Position numbers and translations under genes: made by a program. The notes below the pieces were generated by a model. It searched no databases, was not told the origin of the DNA, and saw nothing but the letters and a program-made list of their open reading frames with translations. Below, piece after piece: positions 42,908 to 55,663 of a stretch of 64,000 bases of DNA. Source of the stretch: Nereocystis luetkeana (taxonomy: Eukaryota; Sar; Phaeophyceae; Laminariales; Laminariaceae); the NCBI GenBank assembly GCA_031213475.1, contig JARUPZ010000035.1:3152953-3216952 (forward strand), in the 5' to 3' direction. The stretch's first letter is position 1. Every line of letters begins with the position of its first letter.

Positions 42908-44475
42908 GGGTTAGATAAATACCTTGGTGGCATCCATGGAAACCCTCCAGAGGCATTTGTCGTGCTCGTGGTTGCTTTGGGGTGCGCAGGGCAAGCAGTG
43001 TCGGGGAGATATCATACGCAGAAACCGGCCATACGGGTGGAAGAAAACGTCGACAACAGCCAGTCAGTCAAGGCAGTCCCCCGTCCGTTGTTAGGACAAC
43101 AACAACCATTGCACCCCCTGTGCAACTACAACTAACAACTACAACTAATATTAATAGTTGCGTTAAGTTGTCCAGGCAGGTAGTTGCCCGTCGACAACTA
43201 GTAGCACAGGTTCTCAAAACAGTGGTTGCCTGTAGACAAATAGTTGCGCAGGTTTTCAAACCAGTAGTTGCCTGCAGACAAATAGTTGCGCAGCTATTCA
43301 AAACATTATTAATAGTTGTCCAGCCAACTGTTGACAACTAGTGCTAGTTTGAGAGAGATGCGGAGATAGTCTGCGGTTCAAACAGCATGGGACAGCAACA
43401 TGGGCAGGAAGCAGCGCGGTAGCGCTTGATGGCAGTCAGGCCGGCTGCGAGAACGAGTAGCAAGCTGTTGAATGGTCTTTGGTAGAACTTTGCTTGTACT
43501 TGGCGACAGGAGTTGGCACAATCTCTTGTCTACGCGGAATGGCGTGGACGACGGCGGGGGGGTTGGCGCTGGTGTGCGTTGTGCGTTGTTCTTGTTTTGT
43601 TCGCGTTCTGGGTGGCTTTCACTCTCGCGTAAACGATAGAAGTATTAATAGTTGAGAGGGATCGCAATAACTATCTGGTGCCATCATTATCTGTTTGATT
43701 CGTTTCTCGGCTGACCTGTTCTTATTAATTTCCGCCCCGATGAAGATGTCTCAGATGCACGCGATTCATTTAGTAGAGTCTGTACTTTCCCGGTACCAAT
43801 CTCCGCATGGCATAAGACTACAGTAGGCTCCCTCCGTTCCCCCGCGCCCCTCTCCTACTGTTACTATTTACGCATCACCCGGCAATTTTCAAAAGTAGTT
43901 GTCAGGACAACTATTAATAGCACAATTATTAAAATAGTTGCGCAGCTTCTCTAAGCAGTAGTTGTCCGTAGATGACTAGTTGCGCAGGTTTTCAAAACGG
44001 TAGTTGCCTGCAGACAACTAGTCGCGCAGGTTTTCGCACGAGTAGTTGCCTGCAGACAACTAGTTGCGCAGGTATTCAAAACAGTAGTTGCCCGCAGACA
44101 AATAGTTGTGCAGGTTTTAAAAAGAGTAGTTTCCTCCAGACAAATAGTTGCGCAGCTTCTCAAAAAAATAGTTGTTTCCAGACAAATACTTGCGCAGGTT
44201 TTCACAACAGTAGTTGCCGGCAGACAAAATAGGTGCGCAGGTTTTTAAAACAGTAGTTGCCCGCAGACGAATAGTTGCGCAGGGTTTTCCAGAAGTGGTT
44301 ATCTGCCAGACAACTACCAACTACTACTGTAGTTTTACAGGGTGTGATTATTTGGAACATTGGCGCTTCGGCGCTCGTCGCCGTTTGTGGTGTGATTGCT
44401 TTGCTTGTTGCCTTTGTACTTGATTGCCTCGTCGACTTGCCTGGAACACGTAATAACACGGGGAAAAAAACGTAG
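42908..44475 (+). CDS. Putative small two-TM protein, last two exons only
   Basis: Two open exons, 42908-43036 (43 codons) and 44341-44475 (44 codons plus TAG), have consensus acceptors (ttcag, ttacag), a GT donor and matching phase 0. Together they read G-L-D-K-Y-L-G-G-I-H, then a hydrophobic segment FVVLVVALGCAGQAV, a basic loop, then a second hydrophobic segment ALVAVCGVIALLVAFVLDCL and a polar C terminus. No initiating exon was found upstream, where a duplicated repeat lies. I do not recognise the family; small membrane subunits of organelle complexes look like this, but nothing specific supports that. The intron is almost filled by a 42-bp minisatellite. The stop lies only about 255 bases before the PEX13-like start. 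Confidence 0.4.
43170..43325 (+). repeat. Minisatellite E, first block (about 42-bp unit)
   Basis: Units with TAGTTGCCTGCAGACAAATA and GTTGCGCAGGTTTTCAAA. Three to four units in the intron of the putative two-TM gene. Confidence 0.85.
43890..44305 (+). repeat. Minisatellite E, second block
   Basis: About nine units of 41-43 bp (AGTAGTTGCCTGCAGACAAC, TAGTTGCGCAGGTTTTCAAA) ending about 35 bases before the acceptor at 44340. Repetitive minus-strand ORFs rich in T-C-A-T are artefacts. Confidence 0.9.
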
Positions 44476-44600
44476 TGAGCGCCCAACTGCTACAGGTGTC
44501 TCTTATTATGAGTAGGAACGGTGCTCCGTCTCGAAACGGATGCGTGCTCAATGGTCAAATTACGGCGGCAGGCAACAATTGAGAACCCCCCCCTCCCGCC
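44475..44600 (+). repeat. Family B repeat in the PEX13 upstream region
   Basis: GAGCGCCCAACTGCTACAGG, GGAACGGTGCTCCGTCTCGA and a poly-C end. It lies 130 bases before the PEX13-like ATG, so it probably forms part of the promoter or 5' UTR. Confidence 0.8.
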
Positions 44601-44730
44601 CCCCATTTCCCCAATCCTTCATTACCCCCAACCTCTGTCGACCAGCCAACGCGCACGTTACCCTTGGCCGATACGCGAGCACGAGGCGTGAGAGGTGGCG
44701 CGAGCCACCACTGGCCGCGAGAGAAAAAAC

Positions 44731-44960
44731 ATGGTGCCCCAACCCAGAGCCCAGACTTCCCCTCCCAAGCCGTGGGAGCAGCAGCAGCAGCTGCAGCAAC
44801 GCGGCTCGCCCGCGGCTTTGGACTCGGACAGGGCATTGGCGCCGCCGGTGGGGGTTGGTCAGGGTGGAGCGCAGTACCCGCGCTCTGGGTCATCATCGGC
44901 GGGCCCCGGGGCGGGCGGAGCGTTACCACCCTCGTCAGCGTGGGGGGCGACGCCATCGAC

Positions 44961-44992
<32 letters not shown>

Positions 44993-47900
44993 GAAATGGA
45001 GTGGGTGCTACGGCTATGAGTGGGGCGGCGGGAGTTAGTGATGGTGGTGTAGGCGGTGGTGGAGCGGGGGCGGCGGGGGCGGGCGCCGGGAAAGGAACGG
45101 GCGTGTCGGAGGCCGGAGTTGGGAACGGGACGGGGACAGGGACAGGGGCAGGCGCCACAGCAAACGGGTCGCATGGAAACGCCTCCGCCGCAGGTATTGG
45201 GGGACAGCAGCAGCAGCAATTTCAGCGACAAGGAGCATACGGAGGGCTGCAGGGGGGCTATGGTGGGCAGACGGGGTACGGGGCAGGCGGCTACGGAGCG
45301 GGCGGCTACGGGACGACGACAGGTTACGGGGGGGGCTACGGAAGCAGCTATGGAAGCTCTTACGGGGGCGGTTACGGGATGGGGTGAGTGGAGCCACGCA
45401 GAGGGTTTCGCGGATAGGGCGTTCTTTTTTCACGGGAAAATCTTCAACGGCAGTAATATGTGTCCACTCTGATCCGGAAATCTAAGGACCTTTTCAGTAT
45501 TCATATTAAGGCTGTTTCCTATGCGGTTCGATTTCGAGCTTCAGATTTATGTTTTTTCGATCTCACAAACGAATGGCCCTGCTTATGCAGTCCAAATATG
45601 CAAAATCCGACGGGAATTTTTTCGATTGGAGAATCCGATGACCCAAGTCGTCGGATTTTGGCCCAAAATCCGACGACCTTGGTCATCAGATTTTTAAATC
45701 GAAAAATGGCATGCTCACTAAATTCAAGATGTTATCCATGACAGCAAACAACAGCAGCAAAACGATCGATGAGTTGGATGGTGACTCAGCTGTATACCTA
45801 TAGCGACGTTGCTTCGCGCCCAACTCTCGGGCGGCGGGCGGCCCGACCCTCCGTGGCCAGACTACAGTCGCCTGGCGCGGGCTCGGGCCTAGAGACCAAG
45901 AGAAGCGCACCCGGCACGCACCTCTCTGTGGATACGTACGAGTACTCGTAGACTACACTGCTGTACAGCAGCAGCAGCAGCAGCAGTCAGTCACAAAACG
46001 GAACACAAACTACCAAGACAGGTTAGCTCTAGCGCACTCGCCACGTCTCTTTGCCGCCAGACCAGACGCAGTCAGCCTTGGCTCGCACGCTTGGGTCCTA
46101 CGCGCAGGGCGGCGCGCCCAGCGCGTCTCTTTGCGGCGCCAAACCACAAAAACAGCAATTGGTCTCGGCGTTTGCTCGAATCTCTACACACTCAATAAAT
46201 CTGATTTTTCCGCAGAGGAAGACTGTTTCGATTTGCCAAGTTCACATCTGAAAATGCGAACGGGTCAAAATCTGAAGCTCAAAAATCGAACCGCATAGGA
46301 AACGACCTAAGACCCAAACTGTACTTATAGTTTCGGTCGTAGTAATAGATTATACCTCGTACGGGTTTTTCCGAGGGCGCCACTCCTTTTAGTTCGCGTC
46401 GTTCAGCGACCAGTGTGGTTTTGTCGATCAGTGTGAGTTCGCACGGTCGAGCCCCCCTGCCCGACATCTCCGTCGCTGGTCCGAACGCTCGCGGGCGGAT
46501 GAGCGGACGAGCGTCTAGGAGCAGAAGCGCTGTGGCGGCGGAGAGCAGCCATCGCAATGTCGCAAGGAATGGTCGCACCGCAACAATTGGGAGTTGATGA
46601 ACGTGCACACGAAGGCGATACAAGCGTTCGATGCCTTTATGAGGAGTATTGATCATAGTTGATGTTTTGGATAGGTGGGTACTTTCCTGGAGGGGGTTGA
46701 ACGTTGGTGTTGCGGTTAAGATTAGACTTCGGGTTTAGATAGGTGCAAATGTGCATCTCAGATCGTCCCGCAGGGAAGGAAAATAAACGGCATTTTTTTT
46801 CACCTGCATATGCAAAACCGGGGACATATCTATATTGACCCTAGAAGCTCCATAGTCAGCAAACACACATTTTGCTACGTGGGCACGTTTACCCCCCCCC
46901 CCCCCCCCTTCCCCCGTCCCGGCATTGTAGGGATGCGAGGGTCTATGGTCATACGACTACGGTCATGCATGAGATCGAGTGCATCTCTCCTATCGAGTAC
47001 ACCCCCCCCCCCCCCCCTCACAACAACATGCCGAAGTGCATACAAAACCGGGGATGCATCTGAAGTAAACGACAAAAATCCCCGGAAGGTAAGATAGACA
47101 AAACTGCCTACGTAGGCATGTTTATCACCTCCCTGACCCCAGCACCCGTTTTTTTCCATGTTGGTTACTTGGTATTTACCAGGTACCTGGTATGTATTTA
47201 TGACCAGGTATGAGCGAATTCGAGTTTATAGTATGCACGGCGCCGAAAAATGTGGACTCCTTTCGAGATTGCCGAAGCCTTTAATCTTAGGGCTGGGCCC
47301 TGGCACAGTGTGTACTGGCAGTAGCGATCTACTGATTGACCCGGCCAGTTTATTCGCCAGTAGTCTTTATATTACGTACGCCCAAGAAATACGCCATAGA
47401 ATAGCACGGAAACCCACTAAATGCGTTTCGGGAGTAGAGGGGAGATACAGTATACTGCTGCAACCCAGTATACTGTTTAATTTTGACGACAGTATAATCG
47501 CTACTGAGTGAGTCCGCTAGTGCTCAGCCCTGGAAAAAAAAACACGACCGGCCACGGTATAGTAATCTCTGAAACGAAACAAATCAGAGCTGGTGATTTT
47601 TTTTTCGAACAAAACTTCCCAACGCATATGTACAAGTTGACAGACTACAGGTACAAATGTTCTGCTGCGCGAGTTATTATTCATACGAGTAATGACACCT
47701 ATTATACCTATCTGTCTCGTCCCTTCTTACTCAACAACCTTCTTGTCTTCGCCTTGGCCGAACGGACACGACAGCGGATACGGAGGCATGTCTTCCATGT
47801 ACGGTGGGGGCTACGGCTCTAGCTACAGCGGAGGAGGCATGTACGGTGGCGGCAGCCGTTACGGGATGGGCATGGGAGGCATGGGAGGCATGGGGGGTCT

Positions 47901-50789
47901 GGGAGGTGGCATGGACCAGCAGTACTCTTGGCTGCACAGCATTCAGCACTTCACGTCGTCTCTGGGCTACCTGACAGAGGTGGGTGGAGCAAAGCTTTCA
48001 CGCATCGGACAGGTCGTGTACCTGGCACAGATCATCTACAGATATATAATGATCTAGATTATTCAGGGCAGATAGCTCCCTGACCTGTACGATCTACCTG
48101 GTACATCAGTAGCTCATGTTGCGGCGTGGATACCATATGATCTGCACCACCTACCACAGGTTTCCTCCTGGGGCGGATCTGAATACATTACGATAATACA
48201 CCGCTCTGGACGGAAATGTAAGGAGCGGTTAGTCTATCATGTTTATTCTTTAACGGTCCTTACATTTCCGCCGAGAGTAGTACATCAGATCTTGCTCAAC
48301 ATCTAACAACGGCAGGTTAGAGTCCAGATTATCTGCTGTAGATCGTGATCTGTCTGTGGATGATCTACCTATCCGATGTGTGCAAGCTTACGTATTGATG
48401 TGCCCCCCCTTGATGTCGGTGAAAACCCGACATGCTCCGTCCCGGCATTGTAGGGATGCGAGGGTCTATGGTCATACGACTACGGCCATGCATGAGATCG
48501 AGTACATCTCTCCGATCGAGCTCACCCCCCCCCCCCGCCTCTCGCGCCGCCTCCTCGAGTTGCCACCCAAGATTTCAGGAGACCGCGATTGACCGCTTGA
48601 CTCACCGCCCCCTACGCTACAAATGGTATAGTAAGGCCAGAAGAGCCCTTGACGCGCCCTAAATGACGTCACGGTATCCTATGTGTTACGGGAGAGAACA
48701 TAGTAATCAAAACCTATTAATAATATGTTTCACACACACAGGGGGGTACGTGGATTTTGGGTCCATCGCGGGTTCTGATTGCAACATTAGCCCCCCCGTA
48801 ATATATTCTGGTTGCCGCTGAGTCTCCTTGCTTGTCATCGTTTGAATGTAAGGTCTGACTGGATTTCCGGGGGTAGGGGGGGTCGAAAAAGCCGACAGGC
48901 TCCCTCGAGCAGCTACCGAACTTCATTTTGTCGTACAGAGTATATGGCAGTCTGCTGTATTGACTCTGCTGCCACTGCTTGACGCTATTGTTGTCGCTGC
49001 TGCTGCTGCTGCTGCTTGATGCTATCGTTGTTGCTGCTGCTGCTGCTGCTGCTTGATGCTATCGTTGTTGCTGCTGCTGCTGCTGCTGGTTTTGATGCTG
49101 TTACTGCCGTCCGTTCGTTGTTCTCGTTCGTGTTCGTGGGCGCGTGTTCCCTTTCTGTGGCTATCGTACGCTTGCGGCGGTGAAGATGCTGGGGATGAAC
49201 ACCCAGGCCATCGGATTTGTTTTCGGTGAGATAATATTTTCGGCTCATCGGAGCTGTAGAACTGTTGATGCTCGATTCCACTATGCCCGCGCGCGTATAC
49301 CCAAACTGTCCTTACATTTCCGTACAGGAGTGGTAGGCTCTTCCGATAGTATTCACGGTAGATCTCAGCTGGAAAGGCACAACGCTATCAGCACGGCGGC
49401 TTATCTCAGCTTGGAAAGGCATAACGCTATCAGCACGGCCGCTTGCGTAGCTCACAGTAGGATGTACTGCAGTATGTGGAAGGAGCGATCGAAGAGGGTC
49501 TTGCAGAAGAACGAGTAACGTTCAACACTGCTGCTACATTGCTGTGATGCTGTTCGGCTGTGATGCTTGAGCTGCTGTGATGCTCGAGCTGCTGTGCTCT
49601 GCACTCTCTTTTGCGAGCAATCGCTCCTCGCGAGTACCGGTTTTTATACCCGCATCACAAAGGCGTCGGCCACTGTGCCACGCGGCGGCCTACTGTCCAA
49701 CAGTAGCCTACTGCCCAACAGTAGCCTACTGCCTCGTCGCTTTGACCTTTGATTGTATCTGTGTTGTGATAATCTCGTCCCTCCTCCCGTGTATTGTCTG
49801 CGTTTTTCCAATCCCCCGTTGCGCGCAGGCAACCTAATGGGGTTTCTCGAGCACATCGGCAACAGCTTGACGTTCATACAGCCGTGGCGAGAATTTCCAC
49901 CGGGTCACCCTCGACACGGTGAGGCATGGAAACTGAGACCGACCGCCGACGTTACCTCCTGATATCGTTGGCAACTTTCAGGAGCGTTCTGGAGAACGTT
50001 CTTGACAGAGCAGCGCTCGGAAGAACGTTCTTACAAAAGAGCGTTTCGAATAACGTTCTTAGAGAAGAGCGTTTCGAATAACGTTCTTGGAAAGCGCGTG
50101 CGACCGCGCAGCGTTGCAGGCATCGCTTTGGTGGTGTAGTTAACGCGCCAAGGAAAGAGAGATACCGTAGTACCAGGCAGATGTTTTTGGGGGCCGCAGC
50201 ATTGAGCGTTGGGCTTTGGTTTTGATGACCTCTTGTAGTTTTCTTGCAGCCAAATAGTGAGGGTGTAGAGTCCTGCGTCCAGCTCTGCCGTCAGTGCCTT
50301 GCGCTCGCTGCGGAGTTTTCTGGCGCGCCCTGTGTGTGTAGCAGCCGCGACCGCCCCAGATAGCAAGGCATGCTCTCCCGCTGTTCTGCGGTTCATGAGG
50401 AAGTATGCCTAGAGAGGTGTAGCTAAGGAAGTTTGTGGCACTAGTATTAGAGCTCTACTTACTGCAAGTAGAAGTACCGTGGTTACACACTGAGAGCCTT
50501 GCCAAGCCGCGCATTTCACCGTGTAGCAGGCATGTGCTGCCATTTAGGCGTTCACAGTTACTCCGATGGCCCCCCTTTCAATGGCGGGCGCTGTCGTTAC
50601 GTGCCCGTACCCCCCCTCCCTCCCTTCTATCGCATTTAACCAGGAGAACCGCCCCCGACGCCAGAAGAAGAGAGACGACGGCTGAGCCGGATGAGGGTGC
50701 TGCGCTTCGCTCTGACCATCTTGCTGGCGTATGCGGTGGGTGACGGGTCGGCGTGTTGGCACTGCTGCTGCTGCTGCTGCTTCTACTGA
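44731..50789 (+). CDS. PEX13: Peroxin-13-like peroxisomal docking protein
   Basis: Exons: 44731-45383, 47775-47979, 49186-49225, 49829-49918 and 50644-50739 (or reading on to the in-frame TGA at 50787-50789). Phases are 2,0,1,1. The N terminus contains S-P-P-K-P-W-E, the short Pro/Trp motif that opens PEX13 proteins. It is followed by long Gln, Gly and Gly-Tyr repeats (YGAGGYGAGGYG, later MYGGG and GMGGMGGMGG), then a helical segment WLHSIQHFTSSLGYLTE, MLGMNTQAIGFVFG, FLEHIGNSLTFIQPW, and a basic stretch leading into a hydrophobic helix VLRFALTILLAYAV. This order (PPKPWE, GY-rich, conserved helical domain, TM) matches PEX13, which sits in the peroxisomal membrane and docks cargo receptors. 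No SH3 domain was found; plant and many protist PEX13s also lack it. The 3' end is uncertain: a donor at 50740 would lead to exons I could not find. Confidence 0.75.
45500..46315 (+). mobile_element. About 800-bp element with about 40-bp terminal inverted repeats
   Basis: Left end GTTTCCTATGCGGTTCGATT then GAGCTTCAGATTT (45510-45548). The right end is its complement, AAATCTGAAGCTC then AATCGAACCGCATAGGAAAC (46270-46305). Outer bases read TTAAGG and CCTAAG. The interior holds further AAAATCCGACGAC hairpins but no transposase, so it is non-autonomous. In PEX13 intron 1. Confidence 0.8.
48210..48285 (+). mobile_element. MITE-5 hairpin (GGACGGAAATGTAAGG termini)
   Basis: TGGACGGAAATGTAAGGAGC on the left and GTCCTTACATTTCCGCCGAG on the right. 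It is nested in a MITE-3 copy (48000-48385). Relatives are at 61485-61560 and, diverged, 56090-56160. Confidence 0.8.
48688..48805 (+). mobile_element. Divergent MITE-1-like element
   Basis: TACGGGAGAGAACATAGTAA at the left and GCCCCCCCGTAATA at the right. It has the same size as MITE-1 but little internal similarity. Confidence 0.4.
48995..49095 (+). repeat. 39-bp tandem repeat with CTG runs
   Basis: Three units of GATGCTATCGTTGTTGCTGC followed by (TGC)n, in PEX13 intron 2 about 95 bases before exon 49186. Confidence 0.85.
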
Positions 50790-53700
50790 CGTTGCTGTTG
50801 TGAGGCGTGTCTAGAGCCTGGCCCAGCTCGGACAATTTTTTCGGGACTATATAACTTGTATTTACCACCCTGGGCCTGACCCCGACTGCCTGAGAAATTT
50901 ATCGGGGTCCAAGATGTATTTCGGGGTTATATTAGTTATAGTGCGTACTGCCAACCATTTCGTCGCAGCTGGGCCAAGTCGTGAACACTACTGCTCACGG
51001 CTGTGGTTGGGCGCTTGGTGATTTTCGGGAGGCATAACAGACAATCAATCCCTTGTTTCCGCCCTACCCTCTCTCCGGGCAGACCACGCACGAGGGGGGT
51101 GTACACCGTCCACCCCTCTGCGGCTTTTGTCCCTTGCACCGATTGCTCGATACGATGGCAAGATTGAGATTGATCATACGAGTCGCCTTCCACGAGGGCA
51201 CTCGAAAAAACTCGTCCACAAAAGTAGACGTATGGGTTTCTGTTTTGTTTTCTGAGCGAGAGAGTCCTCCTCCCCCGCGCGCGCTCGTCCGGTCCCCCGC
51301 GTGGTACGTCCTCTTTTCGCTCGCACAAACAGCACGTTGAACTAACCCCTATCAGGTATATAACTACGAACTTCCAATATCCCGGGACATAACCTCTTCT
51401 GAAGGAGTTGGATTGGATCACTTTTGCTGTGCCACAACGGTGTTGAGCATGTGCCGCCCCTCACCCCTCCCACCCGTCTGTTGTCCCAGAACAAAGGCCT
51501 GCGTAAGGTTTCCTAAATATCTCGGGCGTTACTGCACCCAATTTTCTGGGGCAAACTGTTTGGCTATTGGAGCTACTGTAGATCAGTCTTGCTGTGCTAA
51601 CAGGGCTACGAATGCCCCCCCCCCCTTCCAATTGATGTCCCCAAAAATGTGCCTAGGGTTTCCGGATATCTCGGGCGTTACACCGACTCATATCCGGACG
51701 AGCGAGGCCGCGACCGGCTATTGCACAGGCATCCCTGGAAGACATCTACCGACAGCAGGGGGGGGCGGGAGGCGGGGTAGACAGGGGGCGACGAAGCGTG
51801 GAGGCGTTTGGGAGGGGGGGTGGTGTAGAGGCGTTTGGCAGGGGGGGGGGTGGTTCTGCGGTCCCCGCGCGTTATTCGCAGGCTCCCGGGGGGGGGGCGT
51901 CGGCAGGCGGTGGGATGAGAAGAGGCGCGTTCGACGGAGTTGATCCGTGGAATGAGTTCTAGAAAGTTCTTTTGAGATCTGCCTCGGTGCTTTCATGGTA
52001 GGTACGTTGCCTTTTTGTTTATATTAGTTCGGGGTCGACTCTTGCTTGTTATCGCAACAGCGTAACTTTAAGCGGAATGGGATGGTCAGATTTTTGCTGA
52101 TATAGTAGTGGTTAGGAAGGGCGCGTAGTTGCAGGTAGCTGCCATCGTTGGCGATGCGTTCTGTTCGTGTGAGAGCAGCTTTTGTCCTTGGTGTTGTCGT
52201 GTTGTTGTGTGCTTGTTTCGTGTATTTGTGTTGTTGACATGTGCTGTTCATAGAATGCAGTATAGTTCTTGGATGGAGGGCTTGCGTATCTGTGAGAGAA
52301 CATGAAGAGGATAGCATCGGGGGGGGGCGGCGGCGTGGGTACCATATTCGTTTTTTCAGAACAAACTGAGTTGTTTCTGGATTCCCTGGACTTCTTTCGG
52401 ACTTTTGAGCTGGCTCCGATTGGTCGAGGCATCGCGTGTTGTGTTGGGGTAGCGCCGCGTTGAAAGCCCACCACCGTAGCCAACCGAGTTATAGCGGCAT
52501 CAATGAGGTAGTAGCACGAGTAGAGTCGAGAGACAGGACCAGAACGCCATGACCTCATGAAATGAACAATTTTTTCCATCTGTTCGCTCGGCTGGCCCTT
52601 TTTCGTTACAAGCCCGAGTTCGAGAAGATACACCTCTGAGTCGTTTGATAAAAAGTACCAGGTATATAGCAGTTGCTGTCGTTGTGCGTAGATGGTGTAG
52701 ACTAATAATACGAGCTGCTAATTTTCGTTGTGTTTTTTGTGGAATCGTGAAGAAATTATCCGTCGACCTGCGACACTTTCTTACATTGAACGCTGCTGTT
52801 TTTGAAACTAGTTTTTATATACCTGGTATGCAGTTCGTGGAATCGGAGCTCCCCCTACTCTTCTTCTTCTTCTTCTTCTTCTTGCCATCCGACATTTTGT
52901 AGCATGAGCTCAATTGTACTACGGCTCCTCAGGGTTGGGCTACGTTTGTTGGCTAGTTGGTGCATTCGTATGATTGCACCATGGATACATCAGTCTGGCA
53001 CATTCGAAGTTTCTGCAAGACCTCAGCAAGTTGGGGAATTGCCCTGAAAGGCCTGGAAAGGCCCAGGATTTAGGGATGATACGAGGAATGGCCCAGGAGA
53101 TTGATAGGAATACGGGGAAAGGATGGGGTAGATTTGGGAATATTCGGAAGGCGCACACACCCTTGCTCTGATTGCGTCTTCCATCGTGGTTGGTGGGACA
53201 TAAAAGTAGTGGCCGGTCCTGAGTTCTTTTTTTCGGAGACTATGACGCGATCGGTCGTAGGTAGATGCTACTTACCGCTGCTGCTCCTGTACGGCGATCT
53301 CGAAAGGGGTCCCTATTGCTTGTTGGTGCTATGCAATTTTTAAAAAGTCGCATTCGCTCGTATTGCACTATTAACTACCAGGTACTAGTTAATACCAGGT
53401 ACCTCGCAAGACGCCGCAAGCAGATATTCGAGCCCCAGCACACCGCCAGCGGGACGCCACGTCTACCGCTACGTAGACCACAAAGTCATCCTAGGGCTGC
53501 ACATCATGTAACCACAACTATGTATGAATGTATGAACATCACTTACGAGACTGTTTGGGATCTGGGCATAACGACCAAAAGGCGACAAGTAGATAGTGCG
53601 GTCTTTTACTATTAACCTTATACACACCTCAGATCAGGTCAGATCAGATCAGGTACCCACTTCATTTGCTAGGTACTTCAGGGTAAATAGATTCACGATC

Positions 53701-55663
53701 TGTACCAATTATGATCTAGCTCCCTCGCTGTGGGGACACTACGATATAGATAGCTTGTTTGTGTTCTTCCGTCTTCTGAATGAATCTATCTTCGGGTCTG
53801 CTGGAGATAATGCGTGCGTGTTTTTTTGTTTCTTGTTTCCAAGGATGTATTTTCGCACCCCACCCCCTGCTCAGGATGTCGCGGTATAGTATAGCTGAGT
53901 TATTCCGCCTTCATGTATAAGGCATCTTACCCCCCCCCCCACCTACGTAGCGGTTCCTCAAAACGCAGTCTCCCATCTCCAAACCTGCGAGGCTACGAAG
54001 CCTCCTGAAGGAGCGCCAAACGAGGAAACAGTAAGGAATCCTACCCGTCAACGACTCGAAAAATGACAGGCACCAAAGCTACTCTGCTTTTCCCCGGCGC
54101 GGGGGGGAGCGGACGCGCGGCGAAAATGCATCCTTGAGACGAAAAAAAAATGCCACCGGGGGGGGGGCTGGTACTACTGTACTCATTCATGTCATGCATG
54201 GCCAACCGTAGTCTTGAACCCATACGCAGGGGGGAAAGGGGGGGGAAGATGTCTTCTGACGACCGAAGAACTCTAGCTACCGCCAAATCCCGATCACAGA
54301 GCTGAGGGGGGGGGCGAAAAATAATCCTTGAAAATCGAAGGAACGTAAAAAAAACAACCCGCCACATCTCCAGCAGACTCGAAGACAGATAGATGGTAAA
54401 TAACACGTACCAGGGGTACGTACTTTTTGAGCATTCTGAACACGCGAGTACACAAGTTATACTCCTGAGTATGTATTATCGCTATATCCCAAGTGCGAGG
54501 GGGGCGGGGGGGAGGCGTCGTCGAACAAGACTGAATGTGAAAAAACGGAAAAACAGTACCTGGTATTTTTTAGTGAGCGACATAGTAATACATACCCGGA
54601 TCACCGCCGACGATGACTGGGGGGGAGGCGGCTATACAGCAGTAAGTAAATTATTATGAAACAGAATTATCTTGCGCAGCTACGTATGTATTCTGCTATG
54701 TTCGCATATTATTGTGGAGGACAGGTTTTGGGAAAGGTTCGTAGAATGATCGTCGCACATGTATTGCTGCTTGCTACCAGGTACATTTTAGCGCACCACT
54801 GCTGAATGCAGCAAGCAGTGCTTTTGTTGTGTACCATCCTCTGCTTCTGTGTATCATCGTGTATGCTGCGCCATTGGATCCTGTGGATTGAACGCTGATG
54901 ATCCGTGTACCAGGTCCTGTATCCTGCACGAGTACGTATGTATCCTGTATCCTGACGAGTACTTCACAAAATACGTACCAGGTAGATGATCATGAAAGCA
55001 TCGTCTGTCGTATGTACCAGGTACTGGTATGTATTCTGTGCACACTACGACTGACCGCGCTGCTGCTGGTAAATATTTACGAAGCCAACAAATACTGGTA
55101 TGAAATGATATGACATGATATCTATCGTTTTCAGTCTATTTCGGCAATAATTCTGAATTAATAAATATTCTGCGGCGACAGTTTCAACAGTTACATTTTT
55201 CAACCATTGATTGTTGTTGTGACTCATTATTTTATACCAGGTACTGCTTCGTCTTGCTTGGAAACTGGAAATTGGAAGAGCGGAGCTGGGAAGAGCGGAG
55301 ACTTTTTTTTTGCGTTCACCTCATTGTGCAGTGTTGCTGTTGCAGTGTTTTTGGTCAGGGAGAGTAAAGCCCGCGGTGGTTTACAGACTACCAGGTACAT
55401 ACGGACTACCCTAGCTACCACCACCACTGGTTAGCGACGCACAGCCAGGCCTCCTCAGCAGCAGCGCTGTCCTCTGGAAGCTTTCTCTCGCCACTGCCGT
55501 AGCTACGGGTATATCTCCCGCCGAATAATCTCTTGTACACAGCAAGCAGCAGCCGGAAGAAGGAGAAGCAACAGGGAGTGTTGTATTCCTTCGTATCGAA
55601 ACAGTTTTTTGGCAGACGTCGGACCTTCTGCGCACATAGCAGCAGCGCAGCAACAGCAGCAGC
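50790..55663. other. Spacer between the PEX13-like and WASHC3-motif genes
   Basis: No gene recognised. It contains two related segments ending ATCTCGGGCGTTAC (51500-51530 and 51640-51690), G/C homopolymers (51758-51900), a (TTC)n run near 52861, a MITE-3 fragment (53625-53725), a family A copy (54150-54240) and at least ten TACCWGGTA sites between 52650 and 55400. A missing 3' exon of PEX13 could lie here. Confidence 0.5.

Noticed and set aside
43951-44205. Repetitive ORFs with a C-A-T-x-C-L-Q-A-T-T pattern
   Set aside because: A 42-bp minisatellite is divisible by three, so it keeps a frame open without coding meaning.
52112-52579. Minus-strand ATG ORF of about 155 codons (starts M-E-K-I-V-H-F)
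   Set aside because: No recognised family; the second half is low-complexity Thr/Gln/His. Not excluded, but unsupported.
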